A stretch of DNA of 64,000 nt from assembly GCA_030141605.1 (NCBI GenBank), contig JAQGDQ010000424.1, positions 124,001-188,000 on the forward strand. Direction: 5' to 3'. The notes beneath the pieces were generated by a model, which worked only from the letters and a program-made list of their open reading frames with translations, was not told the origin of the DNA and did not search any database. Within the stretch, counting starts at the first letter, position 1. The number at the start of each line of letters is the position of its first letter. Positions 43,201 through 51,940 of this stretch are shown here, in pieces. A program made the position numbers and the translations under genes. The stretch comes from Tubiluchus corallicola. Lineage: Eukaryota; Priapulida; Priapulimorpha; Priapulimorphida; Tubiluchidae.

Positions 43201-46200
43201 TGATGGGTGAGTTCTTGTGAGATCACTAAATTAAAGGAGCTTGGAGTGATGGGTGAGTTCTTGTGGGATCACTAAATAAAAGGACCTTGGAGAGATGGGT
43301 GAGTGCTTGTGGGATCACTAAATTAAATGGCTGACTGTAATTTCAGAAACAAAATCAAAATTGCGAAATCTAAATTATGAAATCTAAATAAAGTATTGTT
43401 CTCATTGGAAGTAACTAGAAAGTTGAAATTTGGCAGATTGGCGGAAGGATATTTGGAAGTCAACGGTAAATAGAGTTCTAAAGGACGTATGCTGACAGTT
43501 GGGCAGAAAAAATAAATAAATGCTTCGCATTCTGGACGAGTTGCTAATCAGTCATGTTTACGTCATTACAGTGACATCATGCGAGAACAAGTAGATGCGA
43601 ATAAATCAATGCTTCGCATTCTGGACTAGTTGCTAATCAATCATGTTTACATCATTACAGTGACATCATGTGGGAGCAGGTAGACGCAAATACTAAACAA
43701 GAACTGGGTCTGATAGAAAGAGGCGATGGCGAATTCTGGATGGAATTCTCTGATTTCTGTCAACATTACCAGGAGCTGACAATCTGTACACTAGGAGCAG
43801 ATTTGGACAGAGATGGGATACCTGACAAAACTGGACAGGTAAGGGGAGCCTGTGAGATAAATGCAGGTAAATAACCTCAAGGTTAGTGTTAGATTTAGAG
43901 GGAGGGTAGCACACCGCTGAACGAGAAATACAGGGTGTCCAAAAAGTTACTATATACTTTGATTTCGAATTTTCAATTTAAATTTTTTTCCAATCTCAGC
44001 AAGTTTTTACATGAACGAAAAGGCAATTCTTGTTTTTATTTTTTTCCCTGAAAAACCGTTGTAGTCGCAGCAACAGTAAGGTTAGAAATGAGGTTCAAAA
44101 TCTGGGAAGAAGTCCTTTAGTTATCAGTGTAAGTTTAGTGGAAATTCACACCACCGTATGGACCACACTATGGCGACTTTAAAGTGATTTTACTAATCGC
44201 ACTTTTATTACTAAATCCCTCTAACATTTTTCCTAAACCTTGGAATAAGTGTAATTTCCAAGAAGGCTGTGTATTTTACTTAAAGCACAAGAGAACCCTT
44301 CATAAACTTTAGGCTTGAAAAATTCGTTTTGAAATTTTATATCACTTACATACTGCCTTCTTGCGTACAGGGCTTGTGTCGGAGTAACGCTGTATAAAAC
44401 ATGTAAATTTAAAGTCCCGCGATGACAGTTAGATGCAGCCATTTTGATGATAAGTCATTTTAAACAAGTTTAGATAACATTTTGGAAAGTTTGAAAAAAT
44501 AATCAGAGCATTCGTTGCGCACACGTCACTAACTAAGTAAAATTTTAAATTACTGTATCTTGTCAATAAGATTAAAAATACGTTTTTGGTTAGCGAGTGG
44601 TGCACCATGGAGTCAGTGATATTTTACCAATTGGTGAAAATATTTTAAATAATTGATAATTTTCTTTTCTAGTCACATAAGTCTTTCTAGCAGGTAAGCG
44701 AAATACTAAGTAATATAGATTTGCATGAAAGGTTTTTGGGAGATTTTTCTGAAACCTACTTCAGGTACCCCTTTTCTTGTCCTCTAAGATCATCACGAGA
44801 CCCTCTTTGCTCATGTCTACAGCATAGCAACAGACCCCCACTTCAGGGTTAAACCCCCAACTGTCAATTGGGTTCAGGTAATGGACCGTGGAACACTTAG
44901 AAAGAATATAACATATAGAACATAGAACCTTTATTTTCTCCAACAGTAAATGCTAGTTAAATGTAAGATAATTGCAATCACGGAGCAGGGGTCACCTAGC
45001 ATCCTGCCCTTTCATACGGACAGGTTTGACAAATTAAAAATACACGGTGATGCTGCAGGTAACAAAATAATTAAAAAAGAAAAACAATACAACAAAACAG
45101 TAGTAGTAATTGTCAATAAACTACAAAATAAAAAACAATAACAAAAAAAATAAACAGACTAAAGTTAAGTATATAAATTTAAGCAATGTAATGATATCTC
45201 TATTTTATATGCGCATTGTTAACATGAGAGCAGTCTCTGCCATGTCATAATCTTTAAGACACGGTTGTAATATTGCGTTCTGAATTATCTATTAACTATG
45301 TTATAGGATCAATCACATTGTTGAGAACCATCCTGTATCTTCAAGCAAGAGAACACAGTCTGGGGTTGGGGTGGGGTGTATGGGTTGCGACAAAAGATTT
45401 GGAAACAACTTATTAACCAAAATTGATGGACAAGAAGTAAAACATTGGGTAGAAGTTGAAAGCTGTTTATAATTCTTTCAACTTATTTATGATAACAGGT
45501 GTCTACTTACAGGTAAAGACGATACACGGCTCTTGGGAACAAGGAAAGTCAGCTGGTGGCAGCAGGAATGATTTGAAGAAATTCGCCACAAATCCTCAGT
45601 TTTTGCTCACTCTCACTGAAGCAGACGATTTCAATCCCAAAGTGGATGACGAAAAATTGCGCGGGAAATGCAGCCTTGTGATTGGTCTAATGCAGGAACA
45701 CAGGCGATCGCAGCGTCATCTAGGAACCAAAATATTACAAATTGGTTTCGTTGTTTACAAGGTATATTTTTTAGAATGCCTAGGAATTAATTGATTTTTG
45801 TGTTGAATTTTTACTATAAAAGCCCAACATTCACATTACCGGATCCCTGTTTTCACTTCGACTTGCCAAGGTGAATTTGATGTTTTCAGCACTCATAAAT
45901 ATAGTTTACTGAACATAAAACATAAAGAGATTGAAAAATCGTTGATTCTGTACATAGGATGGAATGGCTCAAACGTAGTAGGGACGATCATACCGAAAAG
46001 CACAATACTAATGAAGGCACAGTGATAACGAAAGCACAATAATAACAAAAGCACAATACTAACAAAAGAACAATGATAACAAAAGCACAATAATAACAGA
46101 AGCACAATAATAACAAAAGCACAATACTAAAGAAAGCACAATACTAAAGAAAGCACAATGATAACGAGAGCACAATGATGACGAAAGCACAACACTAACG

Positions 46201-48050
46201 AAAGCATAATGATAACGAAAGCACAATACTAACGAAAGCACAATGATAACACAAGCACAATAGTAACAAAAGCACAATAATAACATTTATTAGTGTCAAA
46301 AAATATATACAATACAAGGAAAAAGAAACAAGACATACAATTTCAATTTTGAAATATAATGGCACTGCAGACAAACAGAACGATTACTATAAAACAAATA
46401 TTGTTAAGTCTTCCTGTTAGTTACATTAGTTATTTAATGAAAAGTTTAATGATTAGTATTTAAAATAAATAGTCATTCATTAGGCCTCATTTTTAATGTT
46501 ATGATCATCATATATAAAAACATTATTTATATATATATATATAATTTTTAGAACAGGCTTTAGAACAATGGTGGGGGCGGATACAGGTTTTAGAACAACG
46601 GTGGGGCGGATACAGGTTTTAGAACAACGGTGGGCGCAGATACAGGTCTTAGAACAACGCTGGGGGCGGATACAGGTTTTAGAACAACGTTGGAGGCGGA
46701 TACATGTTTTAGAACAGCGGTAGGGGCGGATACAGGTTTTAGAACAACGGTAGGGGCGGATACAGATTTTAGAACAACGGTGGGGGCGGAAACAGGTTTT
46801 GGAACAACGGTGGGCACAGAAACAGGTCTTAGAACAACGCTGGGGGCAGATACAGGTTTTAGAACAACGTTGGGGGCGGATACAGGTTTTAGAACAACGG
46901 TAGGGGCGGATACAGGTTTTAGAACAACGGTAGGGGCGGATACAGTTTTAGAACAACGGTGGGCCCATCGGAAATGCAGTTAGGGTGTCTGAGTGAGCGG
47001 TGTAAGCTCCCCAGCGAGGTCCACTCGGACAACAATGCATTTTACTACATTTTAGACCACTTTTCTGTCTTCTAGAAGCCACTTCCTCAAAGAAGGTCAC
47101 TAGTTTAGAACACGTGTCACCTCACATTTGAATCAAAATTACATACACCATATGTTGGTGTCTCTGAGAGACATTTATCTTCAAAAGTCTCAGTTGAATT
47201 TCATGTAAACGACTGTTCTTTATTTCTGCAATGTTAAAAATTAAAATATAAAAGCAAAAGTGACTGACATTGGGTAATTTTATGAAAAGTTACATAGTTT
47301 AGTTAGATTGACAGTTATTTAGTTCAATCAAAAATATCAATGAATAAATCAAGATAAAAATTAATAGACATAAACTTACATCGTTGCGGCATATATCTAA
47401 TGATAAATTTCGCTAGCTTGTACAAGGCAATCGTTCACATATATTACAGAACAGCATAATGAGAACATAACTGGGTCAATGACTTTAAACTTTCCAGCTA
47501 GATGGAGCCACATTGGCTACAAAATTAAAATTTATTAAGTCAGGTTCACACTGGCGTTAATAGCATATATGATGTACATAACTTTCATCTGTTTTCTTGT
47601 GATACATGATCTTTACAGATATAAGGCATCTTTGGAATTTAGCAAATCGTTCTATTGCTTATAATTCAGAAAAAATATTAATTTGGTGTGTTGTAGCTGT
47701 TACTGTGAAAGGGAGGGCCCACCCCCTAATTCCGCTAATGGTTTATAAACAATGATTGTTTTACAAAATTAATCACTAGAAATTCTAAAAATTCCTGTCA
47801 TCCATCTTTTTTACGTTTAATGTTTTAGACGGACGATCCTTCAAAGCGACTTTCCGTCGATCACTTTATGTACAATTACGATTCCGGAACGTCGGGTGTT
47901 TTCATAAACTACCGCGAGGTGACAGCACGATTCGAACTGCAGCCTGGTAATTACGTCATCATTCCGACAACGTTCAAACCGGACTTTCCCGGCAGTTTTA
48001 TGATTCGGGTTCATGCGGAGAAGTCCATTGAACTGAGTGAGATTCTATAA
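34371..48050 (+). CDS. Calpain (cysteine protease), acylated, no penta-EF-hand
   Basis: Nine exons (34371-34598, 36624-36767, 38043-38174, 39468-39661, 41047-41218, 42543-42700, 43661-43838, 45513-45761, 47829-48050) join with matching phases (0,0,0,2,0,2,0,0) into 558 residues. Calpains are calcium-dependent intracellular cysteine proteases that make limited cuts. Residues 1-76 are a low-complexity leader starting MGCVASS, a predicted myristoyl/palmitoyl anchor. Residues about 80-345 are the CysPc domain with Cys150 in [11 protein letters not shown], His308 in [10 protein letters not shown] and Asn328 in [11 protein letters not shown], all intact. Residues about 400-558 are the C2-like/CBSW domain ([40 protein letters not shown]). 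The protein stops there; the penta-EF-hand of classical calpains is absent. A D390-x-D-x-D-G-x-x-D398 loop lies in the interdomain linker. Introns 3 and 6 carry donor-derived minisatellites. Confidence 0.92.
34620..35065. repeat. (GACT)n tracts around a LINE-tail-like stretch
   Basis: Tetranucleotide GACT runs (34630-34850 and 34995-35060) flank TTTGATTTGATTTAAATCTT and an AT-rich stretch with CATATATACAAAAATAC. A related stretch with AAACTTCACAAAGTTCATAT is at about 36245-36330. They resemble antisense LINE 3' tails with microsatellite ends; this is inference. Confidence 0.6.
35458..35809 (-). mobile_element. GGGCGTA-ended MITE, inverted full copy
   Basis: Ends read CAGGGGCGTAACTAGG and, in reverse complement, CAAGGGCGTATCACCC, imperfect inverted repeats. 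It aligns with 41307-41703 in the opposite orientation (shared TTGAGGGGCGTCACATTTTA-type word and its complement). CAGGGGCGTA ends suggest hAT, tentatively. Confidence 0.7.
36250..36570. repeat. AT-rich stretch and (GACA)n-like tract in calpain intron 1
   Basis: The first part resembles the LINE-tail-like stretch near 34860. The second part, about 36508-36565, repeats ACAGACAG, CAGGCACAAAGACAG words. It ends about 55 bp before exon 2. Confidence 0.55.
36624..36767 (+). CDS. Calpain exon 2
   Basis: Phase 0 at both ends (TTTTCAG/AAAGAC, AAG/GTTAGT). It encodes [18 protein letters not shown], then [15 protein letters not shown] and VKWLRPK, the usual start of the calpain catalytic region (DxxFpaxxxxLfys..W.RP). 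Confidence 0.9.
37165..37240. repeat. (GA)n microsatellite
   Basis: GA-rich run, the inverted counterpart of the CT run that follows chitinase exon 2 at about 57295. It ends the inverted duplication of the chitinase segment. Confidence 0.9.
37235..37785 (-). repeat. Inverted copy of a chitinase segment in calpain intron 2
   Basis: The minus strand matches 56746-57300: the 3' part of chitinase intron 1, exon 2 and the start of intron 2. By eye it differs at roughly 3-4% of positions near the exon, more at the outer end. The two copies are about 19.5 kb apart and in opposite orientation. Confidence 0.95.
37344..37511 (-). pseudogene. Orphan GH18 chitinase exon, antisense in calpain intron
   Basis: Read on the minus strand, the 168-nt exon keeps its acceptor (TTTTTTTCAG), its donor (CAA/GTACGT) and its full frame. 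It encodes [19 protein letters not shown] and onward to EWNDA, identical in all residues to chitinase exon 2 at 57016-57183. The six differences are all synonymous third-position changes. I find no signal-peptide exon or catalytic exon on the same strand nearby, so it looks like an orphan, yet its pattern of change is that of a translated exon. Confidence 0.8.
38043..38174 (+). CDS. Calpain exon 3 (catalytic Cys)
   Basis: Acceptor TTACTTTAG and donor AAAG/GTCAGTG; phase 0 at both ends. It encodes [20 protein letters not shown] and then [20 protein letters not shown]. The nucleophile is the TGC at 38118-38120. The last bases of the exon (CCTCATGTCAAAG) and the donor are the seed of the minisatellite that follows. 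Confidence 0.95.
38161..39130. repeat. 25-bp minisatellite derived from the exon 3 donor
   Basis: About 38 units run GTCAGTGTCACTTCTCATGT plus CACAG. The unit reproduces the junction CTCATGTCAAAG/GTCAGTG of calpain exon 3, so every unit carries an AG/GTCAGT donor-like site. Because 25 is not a multiple of three, a 75-nt cycle recurs in frame; all three + frames stay open for long stretches. Units decay after about 39000. Confidence 0.96.
39468..39661 (+). CDS. Calpain exon 4
   Basis: Acceptor CTTTTTTCAG, donor CCAA/GTGAGT, phase 0 in and 2 out. It encodes [37 protein letters not shown] and [20 protein letters not shown], the core CysPc segment (F.fwr.G.W..V.vDD.LP). Confidence 0.95.
39805..40075. 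repeat. (GAT/GAC)n degenerate trinucleotide tract
   Basis: Runs of GATGAT, GATGAC and AATGAT in calpain intron 4. Long Asp- or His-rich open frames over it follow from the composition. Confidence 0.95.
40229..40545 (-). repeat. Dispersed TTCGAA-rich element, inverted copy
   Basis: Starts AGGGGTGAGCATCGAACATT and continues with TTCGAATTCGATT and TCTCTGCACAATTTTTA, the complement of landmarks in 1-188 and 10795-11138. Confidence 0.65.
40640..40990. mobile_element. Possible MITE with AAGCCTAAGGCCC-like ends
   Basis: GAAGCCTAAGGCCCGGGA near the left and TCAAGCCTAAGGCCCATAAA near the right are direct-similar, and outer words TAGCGGATAGCCC and AATCCGCCGCTG are roughly inverted. Single copy in the window, so the call is weak. 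Confidence 0.4.
41047..41218 (+). CDS. Calpain exon 5
   Basis: Acceptor TTTTGCAG; first base completes a lysine codon. It encodes [30 protein letters not shown] and FITCSKK, ending in phase 0 at AAG/GTAGTA. GSYEAiegG and DlTGG are strongly conserved in calpains. Confidence 0.95.
41307..41703 (+). mobile_element. GGGCGTA-ended MITE, + strand copy
   Basis: Starts CAAGGGCGTATCTAG; the right end reads, in reverse complement, CAGCTATAGCCTAGAGCGCC. It aligns with 35458-35809 (inverted) and 2415-2560 (fragment). It is in calpain intron 5. Confidence 0.7.
41704..42542. other. Rest of calpain intron 5, nothing recognised
   Basis: AT-rich sequence; no exon, array or element that I can support. Confidence 0.4.
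42543..42700 (+). CDS. Calpain exon 6 (catalytic His and Asn)
   Basis: Acceptor TTCTTCAG, phase 0 in; donor GATGG/GTGAGT, phase 2 out. It encodes [20 protein letters not shown], then [10 protein letters not shown] and [20 protein letters not shown]. His308 and Asn328 of the triad are both here. The last ~20 bases of the exon are repeated in the array that follows. Confidence 0.95.
42681..43330. repeat. 46-bp minisatellite derived from the exon 6 donor
   Basis: About 14 units contain AAAGGAGCTTGGAGTGATGG/GTGAGTGCTTGTGGGATCAC plus TAAATT. The first 20 bases equal the end of calpain exon 6 and the rest the start of intron 6, so each unit is a copy of the exon-intron junction with a near-consensus GTGAGT donor. 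Variants include GTGAATG and GTGAGTT. The last unit fades at about 43330. Confidence 0.97.
43505..43660. repeat. 89-bp tandem duplication of the intron 6 acceptor
   Basis: The block containing AATGCTTCGCATTCTGGAC, CATGTTTACGTCATTACAG and TGACATCATG appears twice, 89 bp apart. The upstream acceptor would start a decoy exon at 43572 that reads [18 protein letters not shown] and then meets TAG; the downstream one (43661) is the true exon start. Confidence 0.92.
43661..43838 (+). CDS. Calpain exon 7
   Basis: First base completes a glycine codon. It encodes [37 protein letters not shown] and [18 protein letters not shown], ending in phase 0 at CAG/GTAAGG. DGEFWM..DF is the end of the CysPc domain. 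The D-L-D-R-D-G-I-P-D stretch resembles a calcium-binding loop and is not what I recall at this place in classical calpains. Confidence 0.93.
44255..44790 (+). repeat. Dispersed element R1, copy B
   Basis: Aligns in order with 28060-28570 and, inverted, with 61528-62190; its right end reads GGTACCCCTTTTCTTGTCCT. A 69-codon minus-strand frame here and a 122-codon frame in copy C overlap the same segment but do not read as a known protein. Confidence 0.7.
44791..45512. other. Rest of calpain intron 7
   Basis: AT-rich; A-rich runs around 45060-45170 may be an antisense LINE tail. No exon is supported here. Confidence 0.35.
45513..45761 (+). CDS. Calpain exon 8 (C2-like domain, first part)
   Basis: Acceptor CTACTTACAG, phase 0; 83 codons; donor AAG/GTATAT. 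It encodes [48 protein letters not shown] and [10 protein letters not shown]. GxWxxGxxAGGxxN...NPQF and LMQkhRR are hallmarks of calpain domain III. Confidence 0.95.
46000..46290. repeat. 17-bp minisatellite
   Basis: About 16-17 units of CACAATAATAACAAAAG with one- to two-base changes (ACTAAC, GATAACG) in calpain intron 8. Confidence 0.93.
46545..46965. repeat. 30-bp minisatellite
   Basis: About 14 units containing AGAACAACGGTGGGGGCGGA followed by TACAGGTTTT. The unit length is a multiple of three, so frames stay open on both strands. G-rich GGTGGGGGCGG words could form G-quadruplexes; this is inference. Some neighbouring units repeat in the same variant order. Confidence 0.95.
47140..47560 (-). 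repeat. Element R2, diverged inverted copy
   Basis: On the minus strand it shares with 28638-29022 the words GCCAGTGTGAACCTGACTTA-like, GGCTCCATCTAGCTGGAAAG-like, TTGTACAAGCTAGCGAAATT-like and CTCTCAGAGACAC, in the same order. It is in calpain intron 8. Confidence 0.75.
47829..48050 (+). CDS. Calpain exon 9 (end of C2-like domain, stop)
   Basis: Acceptor AATGTTTTAG, phase 0; 73 codons and TAA. It encodes [50 protein letters not shown] and [19 protein letters not shown]. FINxREV, [15 protein letters not shown] and GxFxLRV are typical of the end of calpain domain III. The stop follows directly, with no EF-hand exon downstream. Confidence 0.95.
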   Translation, partial: TDDPSKRLSVDHFMYNYDSGTSGVFINYREVTARFELQPGNYVIIPTTFKPDFPGSFMIRVHAEKSIELSEIL

Positions 48051-48189
48051 ACCTCATAAACCTGAGCAAAACAAGAAAGTTTCAATGAAAATTTGAAAAT
48101 ACAGCGAGGCTTAATCCATTATGTCCCACGAACACCCACTCAACGTACAATGCAGTAATATAATTACACTCCCTTATGATCCCTTGACG

Positions 48190-48499
48190 AAAATGATGCT
48201 GAATATATGATCACTGATGATGACGAATGACGATCATGATGCTGATGATAGTAGTGATGATGATCATGATGCTGATGATAGTAGTGATGATAATGGTGAT
48301 GGTGATGATAATGATGATGACGATGACGACGACGGCGATGATGATGATGATGCACATTTTTAATAACAAATTATAATGGTGTCTGTTCATAATGATGATG
48401 ATGATAATGATGATGATGATGCTGATATTGTTGTTGTACTTGTTAGTGTTGTTTTTGTTGTTGTTGTTGTTGATGATGATGATGGTGATGATGATGATG

Positions 48500-48561
<62 letters not shown>

Positions 48562-48715
48562 CACAATATTAATAACAAATTAAAATGGTGCCTGTTAATA
48601 ATGATGATGATGATGATGCTGATATTGTTGTTGTTGTTGTTGTTGTTGATGATGATGATGAGAATGAGAATGCTGATGACGACGACGATGATGATGATGA
48701 CGATAATTTTTGCAA
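48190..48715. repeat. (GAT)n-rich tract, probable calpain 3' UTR
   Basis: Three blocks of GATGATGAT with (GTT)n patches; a 100-bp segment around TTAATAACAAATTAAAATGG repeats twice. Long Met/Asp or His/Ile frames over it are artefacts. It lies between the calpain stop and its candidate poly(A) signal. Confidence 0.93.
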
Positions 48716-48885
48716 CTGTTAAACATAAACTGTTTTATTGTTGTTCATTCATTCACTGCTTTATTTTTATCCTTTTATTATTATATTTCTGTAATTCTGA
48801 CTACTGAATTTGTCAGCAAATTTAGTTATAACATCAAAGACTGAGCTGTGATGTGATCGAATTTTGTGCATTTAGTTATTAAACG

Positions 48886-48891
48886 AATAAA
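48886..48891 (+). terminator. Candidate poly(A) signal of the calpain
   Basis: AATAAA followed within 30 bp by the GT-rich ATGGTTGATCTTTTGTGATC, about 836 bp after the calpain stop. A plausible cleavage signal. Confidence 0.55.
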
Positions 48892-49259
48892 ATACTGTTA
48901 TGGTTGATCTTTTGTGATCTTTTTTATTCTTGAAATAGTAGTGCTTTTGTAAGATTTATAATCAGCGTCTTACTTTACACAATTCTCTTACCTGACCAGA
49001 TTTTATGCGTCATTATTTTGTGAAGCCACTTCAGTCAGGTGCAGAATACAGACGATAAAAAATTGATGAATCATCACGTTTGCCTCGTGAAATCTGGACA
49101 TCCTCCTAAAATTTATTACATTAAACGAGATCGTTCAGTTTTTAATTTTATTATTCAAAATTGCCAGTTGTTGTCGACTGTCCATATTGAAACTTACATT
49201 TATGCAATTTTTTATACAGAGATTTTCAAAAGTTTATCAAAGAATTTATCTTTTATGAC

Positions 49260-49640
49260 TAATGAAAAGAGCTGGGTCATCTTCTAATGATATCATCAAA
49301 ATGTACTGCACTGTGATTAGGCCAGTTGTTGAATACGCTTCTGTCAGGTATGACACTCATCTCTCTCCTAGAATCTCTCTGATTTGTTAGAAACAGTTCA
49401 AAAGTGTTCATTGAAAATAATTTTTCCAAATGAAAGCTAGGCTAATGCTCTAATTTTGGCTAATCTTCAACCTTTATTTAACAGTCACAAAGATTCTTGC
49501 AAGAAGTTGTTCTTATCAATTCAAAATCCTAATAATAAAATCAACACTCTATTGCCAGATGCCCACATACTCATAGATATTGAACTCGCAACCATTTAAA
49601 ATACCCCCCTTACCTAGATGCAGAACAGAGAACTTCAGAA
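49260..49640 (+). mobile_element. CR1/L2-like LINE relic (RT C-terminal region)
   Basis: Translations across two frames read MKRAGSSSNDIIKMYCTVIR then PVVEYASV, followed by KQFKSVH and later CRTERTSEI. LkrAGvs..dlikiYctvIRPvlEYa and the terminal cRTeR are standard in the tail of CR1/L2-type reverse transcriptases. Frameshifts and stops make it a relic. Confidence 0.72.
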
Positions 49641-50077
49641 ATAGTTTTAGCTCAAATGGTTTATTTAAATTCTAAACTTAAGTTTAAACTCAATTTAATT
49701 TTAATTTATTTTGTTTATGTATCTTGTAACAGTGTAATAGTGATTCTCGCTGTTTGTTCTACCTTGCTTGATATTTTAAAAACTAAATATTGCCATTTTA
49801 TGCTGTGCTGTTTTAACTACCATTTGGTCGTAAGGATGGTAAAATAAGCTTGATAGACAGAAGGTGAAAAACCTTGGGTACGATTGTGTACTAAACGTGC
49901 TAAAAGATCTACACGTGGAACTCACTCATACTTATAATACAGCATTTCTGTCCACGTGTTCAATTTAAACTCAATTACGTAAGTTTAATAGTGCAAGAAA
50001 TTAATTTAGTTCTGGCAGTTCATTCGCCTGCGTTCGACTCGCTCTCAGTGCCTTTACTGTTCCTCAAATTGCACTTC

Positions 50078-50850
50078 TATTTATACCAAATCACCGTACG
50101 AGTGGTACTTTTCATACCTGTACTGTTCAAGTTATACCAAATCACCGTAGGTCTGATACTTTTCATACCTGTACTGTTCAAGTTATACCAAATCACCGTA
50201 GGTCTGGTACTTTTCATACCTGTACTGTTCAAGTTATACCAAATCACCGTAGGTCTGGTACTTTTCATACCTGTACTGTTCAAGTTATACCAAATCACCG
50301 TACGTGTGGTACTTTTCATACCTGTACAGTTCAAGTTATACCAAATCACCGTACGTGTGGTACTTTTCATACCTGTACAGTTCAAGTTATACCAAATCAC
50401 CGTACGTGTGGTACTTTTCATACCTGTACTGTTCAAGTTATACCAAATCACCGTACGTGTGGTACTTTTCATACCTGTACTGTTCAAGTTATACCAAATC
50501 ACCGCACGTGTGGTACTTTTCATACCTGTACTGTTCAAGTTATACCAAATCACCGCACGTGTGGTACTTTTCATACCTGTACTGTTCAAGTTATACCAAA
50601 TCACCGCACGTGTGGTACTTTTCATACCTGTACTGTTCAAGTTATACCAAATCACCGCACGTGTGGTACTTTTCATACCTGTACTGTTCAAATTATACCA
50701 AATCACCGTACGTGTGGTACTTTTCATACCTGTACTGTTCAAGTTATACCAAATCACCGCACGTGTGGTACTTTTCATACCTGTACTGTTCAAGTTATAC
50801 CAAATCACCGCACGTGTGGTACTTTTCATACCTGTACTGTTCATGCTTGA
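50078..50850. repeat. 51-bp minisatellite with CACGTG/TACGTG palindromes
   Basis: Fifteen units contain TTATACCAAATCACCGCACG and TGTGGTACTTTTCATACCTG plus TACTGTTCAAG. Six units have CACGTG, five TACGTG, three TAGGTC-type and one TACGAG at the same place. Since 51 is a multiple of three, both strands show a long repetitive open frame. Confidence 0.96.
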
Positions 50851-51940
50851 AGAGAATGATAATATTTAATATTTATTGAGCCATTAAGGAATGAAATCAC
50901 AGAAGGCAAAGAAAAAACGACTTAAAAACGGTCAACATCGGGACAAAGAAACCACATATAAGTGGTACAATGGTTCAAACACAAAAAACGCGAACAACAG
51001 AGCAACATACACATATATTATAAACTTAATATTGCATGTGTTACACTTAGTCAGTCAATCAGGCTTGCACTGAGTTATCTCAGTCGGGCCTGTCTTCAAA
51101 TATTTTGTGGACCAATCTGGCATTAATTTTAATAACTTCTACATCTTGTGATGCATTTAAAAACACGAACTGCTCATTAGGAGACATATAATGAAAGTTG
51201 GGACAGAAATCAGAAAAAATTCAAAAACATTTCTCTCTTATATGAACTGTACAGTGAACATTCAGTAATTACATACAATTCATCCTCTACTTCGTTCGAA
51301 TATATGTAAAATTTTTTACATATTCGATGTTGTACAGGTATTTGTTTCGGCTTATGATATTTATCGATTTCAATTGCTAATTTATAACTGGCATAGGTAA
51401 AGTATATCCCACACCTGCAGTAACTGGCCATTATAAGTGCGTTTATAGTTAGTTGTTTGAAATAATAATTGTTGTGAATATATAGAAATCAATTTGAATG
51501 AGAAAAACATGTAACAAATTTAGCTGAAATTTCGTCTTGACGTGAACTGCAGCCTGCAGTCTAGGAATATCATTATATGAGTCAAAAGTTTTAAATCATA
51601 ACTTATTCATTTCACATAACACAGTTTCAATAATTTTGTGAACAAAAATATAGTGAAAGGGCCTGTAATAAACGTAATACAATTTATTTTTTACTATTTC
51701 TGTACAACAAAAGCCTGACATTATGTTTGCCTATGTATAAATGTAATTGTGTTGCAGGCAATCAAAAAGCAGGACTTGTTTTGTTGTCCCACCCCGTGAA
51801 AGTAAAAAAAAGTAGTGAAAATAAACTGAAAATTATGAAGTAAATCAGCTGATAAAGAAAAACATTTAGTGCCTTTCTTTAACGTAGTGCCAACGAATGG
51901 TAAAAAAGTCACAGGTAAAAGAACAAGAAAAAAGAAATAA
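50851..51940. other. Intergenic, nothing recognised
   Basis: About 1.1 kb of AT-rich spacer without supported genes or arrays. Confidence 0.45.

Noticed and set aside
46590-46983. 117-codon and 75-codon repetitive frames
   Set aside because: They come from a 30-bp repeat whose length is a multiple of three; open on both strands.
48164-48807. His-, Ile-, Met/Asp-rich frames after the calpain
   Set aside because: They are (GAT)n translations in the probable 3' UTR.
49991-50879. 292-codon and 255-codon repetitive frames on opposite strands
   Set aside because: They follow from a 51-bp (17-codon) repeat. Both strands and two + frames are open, and unit variation is not biased to third positions.
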